Assembly (NCBI GenBank): GCA_019694355.1
Contig: JAIBCB010000003.1
Location: 620,001 to 684,000 of the forward strand
Length of the DNA: 64,000 bases
DNA from: Pyrinomonadaceae bacterium
GTDB lineage: Bacteria; Acidobacteriota; Blastocatellia; Pyrinomonadales; Pyrinomonadaceae
Direction of reading: 5' to 3'
Below are positions 50,957 to 59,961 of this stretch, in pieces. Positions within the stretch are counted from its first letter, which is position 1, and each line of letters starts with the position of its first letter. The translations under genes were made by a program, and so were the position numbers. The notes under the pieces are model-generated. The model made no database searches. It worked only from the letters and a program-made list of their open reading frames with translations, and had not been told where the DNA came from.

Positions 50957-52336
50957 TCAATGCGAGGCCGAGTTCGGATAAGAGATCCGCGAGGTCGCCA
51001 TTCGTTTGTCGAGCGAGACGGCCGTGTAGTTGAACGAGACCGGCCCGCCGAACTGTCCTTGTACGAGCGAGACATAAAGATTCTGGAACGAGCGGAATTG
51101 ATTGACGCTGCCGCGTTGGTTGAAGATCACAAAAAGGAGCTTGCCCTTTTGTGTGTTCACTTCGCCCGAAAGGGCACTTACGCCATTGTCCGTCTGCCGC
51201 AGGGTTCCGGTCTTGCCGACGACGCTGCCTGCGTAAAAATCGTTGTCAAAGCGATTCTCAAGCGTACCTTCATCGAGGCCCGCAACGGGCATGATGTCGG
51301 CGAAATTCATCCTATACCGCCCGAGTTCCGCCTGTAGGGAACGAAGCAGCCTCATCATAGCGTTCGGCGAAACACGATTGATTCCGAGGCCGCTCGTCGT
51401 CGAGAGCGAGAATTCCGCATCGGGCACATTCGCGTTCAGTTCGACGATCCGCGAAACGCCGAATGGTCCGCCGATCATATCGCCGAGACGTTCCGCGAGG
51501 AAATTGTTCGAATAGCAAAGCGTCGCCTTCAGGATCTCACGCATCCTGGCCGATTCGTGGGTAAAAAGCAGCGAAAGATCGCTCGGTATCGGCTGGACCG
51601 ACGCCGTTCCGGTCACCGAAACGCTCGGCAGGTTCTGGAACATTCCCGCACGGCCCGAATTGTTCAAATAATCGACCCAGGCCCTTGCCGCCGAGGGCGA
51701 ACGCTTCGCAAGATCGAGCGTTGCGAGCAGCGTATTTGCGGCGTATTGCGATGAACCTGAATAATTCATCACAAAATCGTTCGTTACAATGATGTCGCCC
51801 GTGATCGAGCGAATTCCGCGTCGGTTCAGCTCGTTCGCGATCAGAATGGCGTGCTCGTAGTTAAAGACAGGATCTTTTCCCGAAACATATAAGTTGCCGG
51901 TCAATGTCCCGGTCGTGCGGTCAAGGGTTCCGTTCGTATAAACGTTCGTCGCGAAACGGAAGTCCGGCCCGAAGGTCTTTAGAACGGCATAAGCGGTCGC
52001 GAGTTTTACGTTCGATGCCGGATTAAAGAGCGCCGAGGAGTTCGATTCGACGACCACGCCGCCATCCATCGTCTCGACGAGAATGCCCGAATATCCGGGG
52101 ATCGTCTGTTCCGCGAGAAGCGGAAACATTGTGCGGACAGCATTTACGGGAGTTGTCGCAATGGCGGCAGAGCTTCCGATCGGCTTAACGAGCGAGCCTT
52201 CGGAAGGCGTCGGCTCCGGCTTGTAGATCTTTATGTCCTGAAGCAGCGGCCGCGTCGTTTGCGCAGGAACGGCAATAGTTCCCAAAAGCAGGGACGCGAA
52301 AACAACGACAAACTTTATCGTGGACGTTTTGATCAT
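50957..52336 (-). CDS. dacB: D-alanyl-D-alanine carboxypeptidase/endopeptidase (PBP4, S13)
   Basis: The 459-residue product starts at ATG 52336 with a signal peptide (ending VPAQ). The three serine-penicillin-binding motifs are present: Ser108-Asn-Val-Lys111 (FNPASNVKLA), SNN in CYSNNFLAERLG, and KTG in VVGKTGTLRQTDNG. S13 enzymes trim or cut peptidoglycan cross-links. An upstream-extended frame to 52447 covers no signal. Confidence 0.93.
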   Translation of the reverse strand: MIKTSTIKFVVVFASLLLGTIAVPAQTTRPLLQDIKIYKPEPTPSEGSLVKPIGSSAAIATTPVNAVRTMFPLLAEQTIPGYSGILVETMDGGVVVESNSSALFNPASNVKLATAYAVLKTFGPDFRFATNVYTNGTLDRTTGTLTGNLYVSGKDPVFNYEHAILIANELNRRGIRSITGDIIVTNDFVMNYSGSSQYAANTLLATLDLAKRSPSAARAWVDYLNNSGRAGMFQNLPSVSVTGTASVQPIPSDLSLLFTHESARMREILKATLCYSNNFLAERLGDMIGGPFGVSRIVELNANVPDAEFSLSTTSGLGINRVSPNAMMRLLRSLQAELGRYRMNFADIMPVAGLDEGTLENRFDNDFYAGSVVGKTGTLRQTDNGVSALSGEVNTQKGKLLFVIFNQRGSVNQFRSFQNLYVSLVQGQFGGPVSFNYTAVSLDKRMATSRISYPNSASH

Positions 52337-52562
52337 TGCTAGGATCGAATTGCGAAAATGAAATGCCGCGGAGCCCGTGAAACCGGACAGGTCGTAATTA
52401 TACCACAGCTTTTGGCCATTCTGAAGATTTTTTACATTCGGGGACATTTTGCCTAAAATATCGACCTCGGCTCGTTAGATGATTTCGCCGCAAACGCGGA
52501 TGCCGAAGTAATGACGGGTCGCCGTGATCGAACTTGCAGAAGCTGATACGTGAGACAGACCA

Positions 52563-53237
52563 TTGACCACCGTGAAAAAAGACGATCTTCCGCCGATCAC
52601 GACTCGCAACATCAAGCTCGCCCACGCGGCATCTTCTGCAGCGATAAAGGCCCGTCTTGCCGAATTTTCCGATGTTTTGGCGAATGGCGACGATCTGCGG
52701 TTTTGGGAGGAGATGGTCTTTTGCTTCTTCACGGGCGGCTGTTCCGCAAAAATGGGGCTGCGTTCGATCGAAAAGGTGCGTCATTTGCTCGAAAAAGGCA
52801 CCCAAAAGCAGCTCCTGAACGCTCTTTCCGGCACGCATCGCTATCCGAAGGCACGGTCGCGTTATATAGTCGAATCACGCAAATTTCTGCTTGCGGACTG
52901 CGATCTGCGGCTCCGTGATAGACTCCTTGCATTCTCCGATCCGCACGAGCGACGCGATTGGCTCGTGCAGGAAAAGGGCATAAAAGGCCTTGGTTATAAG
53001 GAAGCGAGCCATTTCCTTCGAAATGTCGGCTTTCGCGGCTACGCGATCCTCGACAAGCACGTTCTGAATTGCCTTGCCGCCCTAAAAATAATTCCTGAGG
53101 CAAAGCCACCAAATACGCGTCTGCGGTATCTAACCATCGAGGAAAGCCTGAAAAGACTTGCGCGTCGGACGAAGATCGATTTTGATGAACTCGATCTCGT
53201 CCTTTGGTCGATGAAAACCGGCGAGATCCTCAAATAA
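52563..53237 (+). CDS. Ogg2-type N-glycosylase/DNA lyase
   Basis: This enzyme removes oxidised guanine (8-oxoG) and cuts the strand. The 224-residue protein has the helix-hairpin-helix signature GIKGLGYKEASHFLRNVG, with catalytic Lys146 and Asp164 (AILDKH), 18 residues apart as in archaeal Ogg2. The start is a TTG at 52563 or GTG at 52572; no strong ribosome site decides. It is divergent from dacB over 226 bp. Confidence 0.9.
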   Translation: MTTVKKDDLPPITTRNIKLAHAASSAAIKARLAEFSDVLANGDDLRFWEEMVFCFFTGGCSAKMGLRSIEKVRHLLEKGTQKQLLNALSGTHRYPKARSRYIVESRKFLLADCDLRLRDRLLAFSDPHERRDWLVQEKGIKGLGYKEASHFLRNVGFRGYAILDKHVLNCLAALKIIPEAKPPNTRLRYLTIEESLKRLARRTKIDFDELDLVLWSMKTGEILK

Positions 53238-53277
53238 CGGCCCATTTGGGCTCTGATCCAAAAATGGAGGCACCTTA

Positions 53278-54867
53278 ATGCAGCCTTCCCAGAACTTTTT
53301 CTCGAACAAATTCATTCGTGCCGTTGGGTGCGCCGTCGTTGTAAATTGCCTTGTGCTGGCCCTATCTTCCATCGTTTTTCCCCAGAAACGATCTGATCCC
53401 GGCCGCGCGAACCTCAAAGAGGCGATAGAACTTACGCGCGCCAACGATCTCAAAAAGAGCGAGGCGATCCTGCAAAAGCTTGTAGCGGATGACCCGACGA
53501 ATGCGAAAGCCCGCACCGAACTCGCCTTTAACCTCACGAAACAGCGGCGCTTCGTCGATGCCTATGAGAATGTGCTTTCAGTGCTTGATAAGAATAAGAG
53601 AGATCCGCGAGCCCTTTCGGTGCTTGGTGCTCTTTTGCTTGCAAGCGGGCGCATCCGCGAGGCGCGTGGCATCATCTACACCGCTCTCGACATTCGCCGC
53701 GGAGAGCATCTCGCGTGGGCGAGCCTCGGAATGCTCGATTATTACGACAACGATGTCGATCAGTCGATCAATAGCTTGAAGCAGGCGATATACCTCGCTC
53801 CGCGCGAGCCTGACTATTATTTCTCATTGGCTCAGGCCTCCGTAAAGGCCGATCGATACAAAGATGCGGCCGTAGCCTATGATCGATTCCTGGCGGTATC
53901 GGGCGAGATGGATGTTGACCGCCGCGAACGGATAAAGGGCCTGGTCAGCTTTCTTCGATACCTTGATGAGCGGCCTTCGCTTTACGACGCGAGCGGCGCC
54001 TCCGTTTCGAATGTCAAGTTCGACCTCGTGACCAATCGCCCGATCATCGAGGTGCGCCTGAACAACTATGAAAAGCCGCTCCATTTTGTGATCGACACCG
54101 GATCGGGAATGACCGTCATTTCCACAAAGACCGCCGAAAGGTTGGGCCTGAAGGAAGTTGCAAGAGGCGGCAATGCCCGAGGCATCGGCGGCGACGGCAA
54201 GTTTCCGATCATTTATGGGCTTGTCGATGAGATCAAGATGGGCGATGTTTCGGTCCACAATGTCCCGGTCTATATTCGCAATGTTGACGAGAAACGAAAG
54301 ATCGACGGGTATCTTGGCCTCTCGGTGATCTCAAAATTCTTCGCTACGATCGACTACGGGACGAAAATGCTCACGTTGTCCAAGGAAGATTCAGCAGATT
54401 TGTTCGCAAAAGAGCATGCTGACCACATCCTGCCGCTTCGCCTTACGCCGAGCGGTTTCCTGAGCGGCGAGGTCGGCGTCGCCGGCATCGAGACCAGCCT
54501 GAATTTCATCGTCGATACGGCGGCAAGCATCTCGGTGATATCTGACAATGTCGCCTCGGCCGAAGCGATCAAGAAGTACCTTAGCGATGATCGCTTCAGA
54601 GTTGTAGGGGCCGCCGGCGAGATTGTCGATGCACAGGCTTTTCTGCTGCCGCGTGTTACATTTGGTCAGAACGTACGAGCTCCGCTCGTTGCGGTCGCAC
54701 TTGATCTCGACGTCATAAATGAATCGACCGGCTTTGATCAGGCCGGCATTCTCGGCGGAAATTTCTTGAAGAATTACCGCGTCGCCTTCGACTTCAAACG
54801 GGCACGCATTCGACTTACGCCTATCGCGCCCGAAAACGGCGAGAATACCGCAAACCGCCCTAAATGA
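53278..54867 (+). CDS. TPR protein with two retropepsin-like domains
   Basis: The 529-residue product (ATG 53278 behind GGAGG) begins with a membrane anchor (about 12-34), then TPR repeats (about 42-230). Two aspartyl-protease folds follow, centred on Asp273 (FVIDTGSGMTVIS) and Asp413 (FIVDTAASISVIS). Pairing of the two active-site loops in one chain would make a pepsin-like monomer. The second triad has Ala instead of Gly, so activity of that half may be low. The stop overlaps the PIN gene. Confidence 0.9.
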   Translation: MQPSQNFFSNKFIRAVGCAVVVNCLVLALSSIVFPQKRSDPGRANLKEAIELTRANDLKKSEAILQKLVADDPTNAKARTELAFNLTKQRRFVDAYENVLSVLDKNKRDPRALSVLGALLLASGRIREARGIIYTALDIRRGEHLAWASLGMLDYYDNDVDQSINSLKQAIYLAPREPDYYFSLAQASVKADRYKDAAVAYDRFLAVSGEMDVDRRERIKGLVSFLRYLDERPSLYDASGASVSNVKFDLVTNRPIIEVRLNNYEKPLHFVIDTGSGMTVISTKTAERLGLKEVARGGNARGIGGDGKFPIIYGLVDEIKMGDVSVHNVPVYIRNVDEKRKIDGYLGLSVISKFFATIDYGTKMLTLSKEDSADLFAKEHADHILPLRLTPSGFLSGEVGVAGIETSLNFIVDTAASISVISDNVASAEAIKKYLSDDRFRVVGAAGEIVDAQAFLLPRVTFGQNVRAPLVAVALDLDVINESTGFDQAGILGGNFLKNYRVAFDFKRARIRLTPIAPENGENTANRPK

Positions 54868-55325
54868 AGATCAGCCTCTATCTTGAAACGTCCGTCCTCG
54901 GAGCCTATTTGGACAACGGCGACGCCTTTCGCCGCGACCTGACGATCCGCTGGTGGGAACACGAGATGCAGGATTACGACGCGTTCTCGTCATACCTCGT
55001 CCGCCGCGAACTCGAACATTTTCCCGAACCGCACCGCACCGGCTACCTCAATCTCGCAAAAGAGACGAACGAACTCGACATCCCGGAAGAGGCCGCCATC
55101 CTCGCCGAAGGCTATATCGAACGCGGCGTCATCCATCGCCGCTTTCTCTCGAACGCCGTGCACTACGCCGTCGCCTCCGTCTATAAACTCGACTACTTCG
55201 TCACATGGGATTTCGGCCACCTCGCCAACATCCGAAAACAAACGCGCCTCCGCCTCTTCAACACCGCCGCCGGCTTCGCCTCCCCAACCATCATCACCCC
55301 CGAATTCCTCGTCCACTCGATCTGA
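54864..55325 (+). CDS. PIN-domain protein, translationally coupled, no antitoxin
   Basis: The 153-residue protein has a PIN-like fold: KISLYLETSVLGAYLD (Glu in place of the first Asp, as in one subgroup), a middle Glu, and YKLDYFVTWDFGHLAN. It overlaps the TPR/retropepsin gene by four bases (ATGA). No antitoxin gene is next to it: a terminator follows, and the upstream gene is a protease-like protein. It may be an RNA-processing PIN protein or an orphan toxin. Confidence 0.85.
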   Translation: MKISLYLETSVLGAYLDNGDAFRRDLTIRWWEHEMQDYDAFSSYLVRRELEHFPEPHRTGYLNLAKETNELDIPEEAAILAEGYIERGVIHRRFLSNAVHYAVASVYKLDYFVTWDFGHLANIRKQTRLRLFNTAAGFASPTIITPEFLVHSI

Positions 55326-55341
55326 GCTTTAGCGAAAAAAG

Positions 55342-55374
55342 AAAAGGCTGGCCGAAGGTTTCGGTCAGCCTTTT
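55342..55374. terminator. strong bidirectional terminator
   Basis: AAAAGGCTGGCCGAA (55342-55356) pairs with TTCGGTCAGCCTTTT (55360-55374) over a three-base loop, with A-runs and T-runs on both sides. It ends both the PIN gene and the convergent gene at 55395. Confidence 0.9.
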
Positions 55375-55394
55375 GCGTTGTGTTTGAAAGAGAA

Positions 55395-56117
55395 CTACGG
55401 ACGGACGGTGGCTTCGTTAAATTTTGGCAGCGAGACCGATTGGTTCAGATACACGCCGAATTCCGTGCCGGATTTCACATCGACGTCCTCGCCCTTGGTC
55501 TGCGTCTCTGTGATGAGTCCTCCGACGCCGCCAATGATGCCGCCAATAAGAGCACCTTTTCCACCACCGATAGCCGCACCGATCAACGCACCGCCGGCGC
55601 CGCCGCCGCCGATGAAGATCAGCTTGCGATGCTTCATCTTATCGCCCGATGCCGTGCCTTCGTTATCGCTCTTTCCATCCTTTGTATCAAGGTCGGTGAG
55701 CGAACCGTTGATCGCACGCGTCGTTCCGTTCGGCAGGCGAACCGACGTGAAACTTACGTCGATCGTGCCCGGTTTCCCGCCCTTTCGAGCCTTCTGCACG
55801 CTGTCCACGCGGCCTGTCACGGTACTGCCGACGGGAATAACGACCACACCATTGTTCGAATAGACCGGCTCCGTGACGGTCGCCGTAAAGGTCGAGCCCT
55901 CGGTCGATGTCTTAGACGAGAGCTTTGAATTCAAACGCGTACGCATCACCGTGCCGCTCGGCACAGAGTAAACAGGCACGACGACCTTTTTCGTAACCGA
56001 GGTCCGCTTCTTGCGTATGACAGGTTTTCTCTTCTGAGCGAACGCGTCCGTCACACCCAAGCCGATGACAAGGGCGATCGCCGCGACCAGCATTCGTTTG
56101 TTAAATATTTGTTTCAT
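55395..56117 (-). CDS. secreted glycine-zipper protein
   Basis: The 240-residue product has a signal peptide (1-27, ending AFAQ) and a basic stretch (KRKPVIRKKRTSVTKK). A beta-rich domain follows, with PSGTVMRTRLNSKLSS, VVVIPVGSTVTGRVDSVQKA and FTSVRLPNGTTRAINGSL. A glycine-zipper helix (about 172-206, GGGGAGGALIGAAIGGGKG, IGGIIGGVGG) is followed by an acidic tail. The pattern recalls periplasmic SLT or conjugation-like proteins, but the function is unknown. GGATAAACCC before the start may serve as a ribosome site. Confidence 0.82.
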   Translation of the reverse strand: MKQIFNKRMLVAAIALVIGLGVTDAFAQKRKPVIRKKRTSVTKKVVVPVYSVPSGTVMRTRLNSKLSSKTSTEGSTFTATVTEPVYSNNGVVVIPVGSTVTGRVDSVQKARKGGKPGTIDVSFTSVRLPNGTTRAINGSLTDLDTKDGKSDNEGTASGDKMKHRKLIFIGGGGAGGALIGAAIGGGKGALIGGIIGGVGGLITETQTKGEDVDVKSGTEFGVYLNQSVSLPKFNEATVRP

Positions 56118-56396
56118 AAGGGTTTATCCTCCGCGAGCAAATCTCAATAGAAAGTCCAAAGCGGTCGGTGCAAAGTTTGCCGGCAGCCAACCGCAAAATT
56201 TCAGAATGCTTCGATTTTAGCACGAGAAAGGTGTAAGATAAAGAAAATCACATTTTTGTGGAAGATTCGTCTATTAGCTGTTTTGTTGGGCAAGTCAGTA
56301 AATCTACCGCGTTCGCTTTTTGTTGATCCGAGGCCTTGGATCTTTAGGCCGTCGTGTTTGACGCTGCTCGTTGAACGAGTTTTTACGGAGAGGAAT

Positions 56397-56783
56397 ATGC
56401 CGTTGACCAGGCCCGCGATCTTGCTTTTTGGACTCAACCTTCTTGACGCACTGCTCACCATCATTTGGGTCCGAAGCGGCGTTGCGACCGAAAGTAACCA
56501 GCTGATGGCAAGCCTTCTTGATATCGGTAACGCACCATTCCTGATCGTAAAGGTCGCTATAGGCGCTGTCGCGGCGATAGTCATTATGCGATGGGGGTCA
56601 AGGCCGATCGCTCGATACGGACTAGCGGTAGCTCTCGCGATCTATATCGGGCTGATGGGCATCCATCTGTTCACCGGTCTTGCTGCTGCCGGATATATCT
56701 CTGACAGCCTTGCCAAAGGCGTGAGCGATCCTGTGGTCGGCTTTTTTACTGCGTCCCTCTCAGCATTTCAGTCCATTTTCTGA
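56397..56783 (+). CDS. DUF5658-like small membrane protein
   Basis: The 128-residue protein starts at ATG 56397, behind GGAGAGG. It has four predicted helices, with a conserved-looking LFGLNLLDALLTIIWVRSG then ATESNQLMA at the first helix. This resembles the DUF5658 family of unknown function. An in-frame extension to 56256 lacks support. The spacer 56118-56396 shows no other gene. Confidence 0.75.
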   Translation: MPLTRPAILLFGLNLLDALLTIIWVRSGVATESNQLMASLLDIGNAPFLIVKVAIGAVAAIVIMRWGSRPIARYGLAVALAIYIGLMGIHLFTGLAAAGYISDSLAKGVSDPVVGFFTASLSAFQSIF

Positions 56784-56902
56784 TCTCTTTTAGGCTCCAA
56801 GAGTCTGAAACCTTTCCTCGAATTTGAATGTAATGCACAACGGGACGCGTTTCTTTGCGCATCTCAAGTGTTGTTATATTTTTGGGTAGAGGTTTTCATA
56901 AA

Positions 56903-58099
56903 ATGAGCAGAACTCCGGTTTATCAATTATCGGGCCGACAGATACTCGTTCTTTCTTTGGCGTCGGCTTTCATCGCGATCGGCCTAACGGCGGCCGCGGC
57001 ATTAATAATCACATCACGACATTCTGCAGATCCGTCCGCGATCATTAGGGCGGAATCAGGGCCCGTTAACGCAGGCATTTCGGACCCGTCAACGGTCTCT
57101 GACGAACAGAACAATATCGAAGTTTACAAGGCTCTTGCTCCGGGTGTCGCCTTCATCAACACGACATCGTATCAGCAGGATTTTTGGGGGAACGTACAGG
57201 AAGGCAAAGGCAATGGTTCGGGTTCGGTGATCGATCCGAATGGCGACATCCTGACGAATTATCACGTGATCGAAGGTGCACAGAAGCTCTCGGTCAGCTT
57301 TGGCGGCGACAAGACATACCCTGCGAAGGTGATCGGCGGTGACCCCGATACGGATCTTGCTGTCATCAGGATCGAGAATCCGCCCGCCGGCCTGACGGTC
57401 GTGCCGCTCGGCGATTCGGACAAACTTGTTGTCGGGCAGAAAGTGCTCGCGATCGGCAACCCGTTCGGGCTTGATCGAACGCTAACGACCGGCGTCATCT
57501 CAGGTCTGCAGCGACCGATACGTGCCGTTAACGGCCGGCCGATCGACGCCGCGATCCAAACAGATGCGTCGATCAACCCGGGGAATTCCGGCGGCCCGCT
57601 GCTTGATAAGTACGGCAAGATGATCGGCATCAACTCACAAATACTCTCGCCGCAGGGCGGCTCGGTCGGTGTTGGATTCGCCGTACCTGTAAATATCGCA
57701 AAACGCGTCGTACCGCAGCTAATACAGTTCGGCGAAGTACGTCGGCCGAAACTCGGTGCAAGCACGATGAGCGTTGCAAGTCTTCTGGATCAAGGGGCTC
57801 GTCTTCCGGTCGAAAGCGGCCTGTTGATCCGAAGCGTGACGCAAGGCTCACCCGCTGCGGCGTCCGGTCTGAAGGGCCTAAGTCAGGCTAACGACGGCAG
57901 CATTTTGCTCGGCGACATTATCGAGAGCATCGACGGTGAAAAGCTTACAACGAATGACGATCTTTATCGGCTGCTCGACAAGAAGCAGATCGGCGACACT
58001 ATTCAGATCGAGGTCTTTCGAGGCGGTAAGCGGGTAACGGTGCCGTTAAAACTTCAAGCTCCGACGAATCGGCGAACACAGCCGCCGCAGTATCAGTAG
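56903..58099 (+). CDS. HtrA/DegP-type periplasmic serine protease
   Basis: The 398-residue protein has one membrane anchor (about 15-36) and a trypsin-like domain with the complete triad His121 (TNYHVIEG), Asp151 (DTDLAVIRI) and Ser229 (NPGNSGGPLL). One C-terminal PDZ domain (about 290-385; GSILLGDIIESIDGE) follows. It would act in envelope protein quality control. The ATG at 56903 has TAGAGG upstream. Confidence 0.94.
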   Translation: MSRTPVYQLSGRQILVLSLASAFIAIGLTAAAALIITSRHSADPSAIIRAESGPVNAGISDPSTVSDEQNNIEVYKALAPGVAFINTTSYQQDFWGNVQEGKGNGSGSVIDPNGDILTNYHVIEGAQKLSVSFGGDKTYPAKVIGGDPDTDLAVIRIENPPAGLTVVPLGDSDKLVVGQKVLAIGNPFGLDRTLTTGVISGLQRPIRAVNGRPIDAAIQTDASINPGNSGGPLLDKYGKMIGINSQILSPQGGSVGVGFAVPVNIAKRVVPQLIQFGEVRRPKLGASTMSVASLLDQGARLPVESGLLIRSVTQGSPAAASGLKGLSQANDGSILLGDIIESIDGEKLTTNDDLYRLLDKKQIGDTIQIEVFRGGKRVTVPLKLQAPTNRRTQPPQYQ

Positions 58100-58178
58100 C
58101 TCGGCGATACGAACTAGATCTCGGCGATGCGGACAAGAAGAAAGCTATCCGCATCGCCGTATCTTCAAAACAATTTCG

Positions 58179-58418
58179 ATGCAGGAAATAGACCTTTTTT
58201 ACAACGATGGCACGGGCTGGATGTGCAAGCAATGCGAGAAAGAGATCGGCCTGCAGAAAGAACTCGAACACGCTCACGCCCGCTTCTTTCGCGAAGGCGA
58301 GGCCGAGAGTAAATTCCCCGCATTCTCCGATCAGGCTCGCGCAAAATGGCTCGATCGCATTGCAGAGATCCTAATCTGCCCACGCTGCGGCGTCACTGAG
58401 AAGGTAGATAAACGCTAG
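58179..58418 (+). CDS. small zinc-ribbon-like protein
   Basis: The 79-residue protein has two CxxC pairs far apart (MCKQCEKEI at about 15-23, and ICPRCGVTEK at about 66-75) with a helical charged middle. It looks like a discontinuous zinc-binding module. Function unknown; no homologue family is recognised by eye. Confidence 0.7.
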   Translation: MQEIDLFYNDGTGWMCKQCEKEIGLQKELEHAHARFFREGEAESKFPAFSDQARAKWLDRIAEILICPRCGVTEKVDKR

Positions 58419-58455
58419 GCTTCTAAAAATTGCGGACTCGTCTGCGAAACTTGCA

Positions 58456-59043
58456 TTATTTAGTTTTTTTCTGCGGCGTTTCTAGATCGAACTTTTGTAC
58501 GAGCCATTCCAGTACAGCTTCTTGGTCTTGGATCGTTGCGCGCCGAATCTGACTTAACAAATGGATGCGATCGGGCTTTGGAAGAGATGTATTTTGTAAG
58601 CCCTCGTTGCAGTTCGCACAAACAGCTCGTAGGTTTGAGGGTGAATCGTCGCCACCTTTTGATTTGTCTAAAATATGACCCATCGTCAATCGAACCGTGC
58701 GATTGCTATTAAAGATATCTGGATCACCTGCGGCAGCTCCACACATCTGGCAAGTAAATCCATTGCGCTCCAACACTCTGGCTCGTGTCTCCTTCGAGAT
58801 ATCGCGTGCAAAAGCCGGAAGTCTTTTGGTTGTTTCTAAGAGATATTGATTCGGCTTTAGAACGCTTCGATCTTTGAACGTAAGAATCTGATAGCCGTCC
58901 TCGTTTCTCAATTCGCGAACCCTTCTCGCCCATTCGGAGGCACCGCCACTAGCCTGTTGAATGTCCCTAGACTCAAGAACTTTGCCAATATTGGCGAGGA
59001 AGTATTCGAGGATAAGTTTTTTCGAGCCTTTTTTTGCAGCCAT
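58456..59043 (-). CDS. HNH endonuclease, probable type II restriction enzyme
   Basis: The 195-residue protein has an N-terminal helix-rich part (about 1-80) with SEWARRVRELRNEDGY, a pattern that could bind DNA. Its C-terminal HNH domain contains NGFTCQMCGAA, MGHILDKSKGGDDSPSNLRAVCANCN. It starts 11 bp after the methyltransferase stop. One 60-bp block here (58801-58860) is 42 % GC, below the surrounding genes. Pairing with a methyltransferase makes it the probable restriction partner. The recognition site is unknown. Confidence 0.87.
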   Translation of the reverse strand: MAAKKGSKKLILEYFLANIGKVLESRDIQQASGGASEWARRVRELRNEDGYQILTFKDRSVLKPNQYLLETTKRLPAFARDISKETRARVLERNGFTCQMCGAAAGDPDIFNSNRTVRLTMGHILDKSKGGDDSPSNLRAVCANCNEGLQNTSLPKPDRIHLLSQIRRATIQDQEAVLEWLVQKFDLETPQKKTK

Positions 59044-59054
59044 ATTGTCGAATT

Positions 59055-59894
59055 CTATCCGACCATCAGGTCCAGATACGGATGAACAGCCTCAGCTCTC
59101 GATGCGGCAAGTTCTGCATATTCGGGGTTGATTTCGATTAAAACTGCTTGACGCCTTAGTTCGCTCGCCGCGACGCCAGTAGTGCCGGAACCGCCAAAAG
59201 GGTCTAAGACCGTGTCACCCGGGCGAGAACCCAAGAGGATACAGCGTCTAGCAAGTTCTGTCGGAAAGGCCGCAGGATGACCGCTTCCATTTGGTTCAGG
59301 ACCGAGTATCCAATAGTTTCGCAAGTTCGCTCCACTCGGCTCTCGGAGGCCGTTGGAGTCGTAAAAGTATGAAGGCGACTTTGCGAATAAAAAAATCTCC
59401 TCGGTTGCATTTGTTGGACGATTCTTTACGCTCTCAGGCATCGCTGTCTTTTTTATCCACGTTATTCTGGACCTCAAGAGCCAGCCATCTTCTTGTAATC
59501 CAAATGCAACTCTCCAGGGCAGGCCCATCAGGTCGCGATCCTTTAATCCCCAAACTTCCGGAACTTTGCAGTTGCGCCTCTGAATCAACTTCTTCGTGTT
59601 GCCGACAATCGCGTTTGGTCCATGCTTGCCGGTTCCACCGTTGCGTGCGTATCCATCTCCTACATTAAGCCAAAGCGTGCCATCGTCTCGAAGAACCCGC
59701 CTAACCTCGCTGAAGAGCGATACTAATTGCTTTACGTAGTCTTCAGGCGAACTCTCGGCTCCGATCTGACCTGGGTGATCGTAATCTCGAAGGCCCCAAT
59801 ATGGCGGTGAGGTGATGCAACATTGAACAGACTTAGATTCAAGAGTCGGTAGCACGTCGAAGCTATCGCCGGCCAATGTTTTGATGTCAGACAT
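59055..59894 (-). CDS. DNA methyltransferase of the TSPPYW (probable m4C) type
   Basis: The 279-residue protein starts at ATG 59894. It carries TSPPYWGLRDYDHPGQ at about 28-43 (motif IV, TSPPYW), then the SAM motif DPFGGSGTTG at about 240 (motif I), the beta-class order. TSPPY-type enzymes often make N4-methylcytosine; adenine modification is possible. With the adjacent HNH gene it forms a probable type II restriction-modification pair. Its start is divergent from cysQ with 67 bp between them. Confidence 0.9.
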   Translation of the reverse strand: MSDIKTLAGDSFDVLPTLESKSVQCCITSPPYWGLRDYDHPGQIGAESSPEDYVKQLVSLFSEVRRVLRDDGTLWLNVGDGYARNGGTGKHGPNAIVGNTKKLIQRRNCKVPEVWGLKDRDLMGLPWRVAFGLQEDGWLLRSRITWIKKTAMPESVKNRPTNATEEIFLFAKSPSYFYDSNGLREPSGANLRNYWILGPEPNGSGHPAAFPTELARRCILLGSRPGDTVLDPFGGSGTTGVAASELRRQAVLIEINPEYAELAASRAEAVHPYLDLMVG

Positions 59895-59961
59895 ATCGGA
59901 ATTATCCGTTCGAATGCGAGAAACTGCAAATGGGCGGTCGGGCCTGTATAATTCCAACCAG

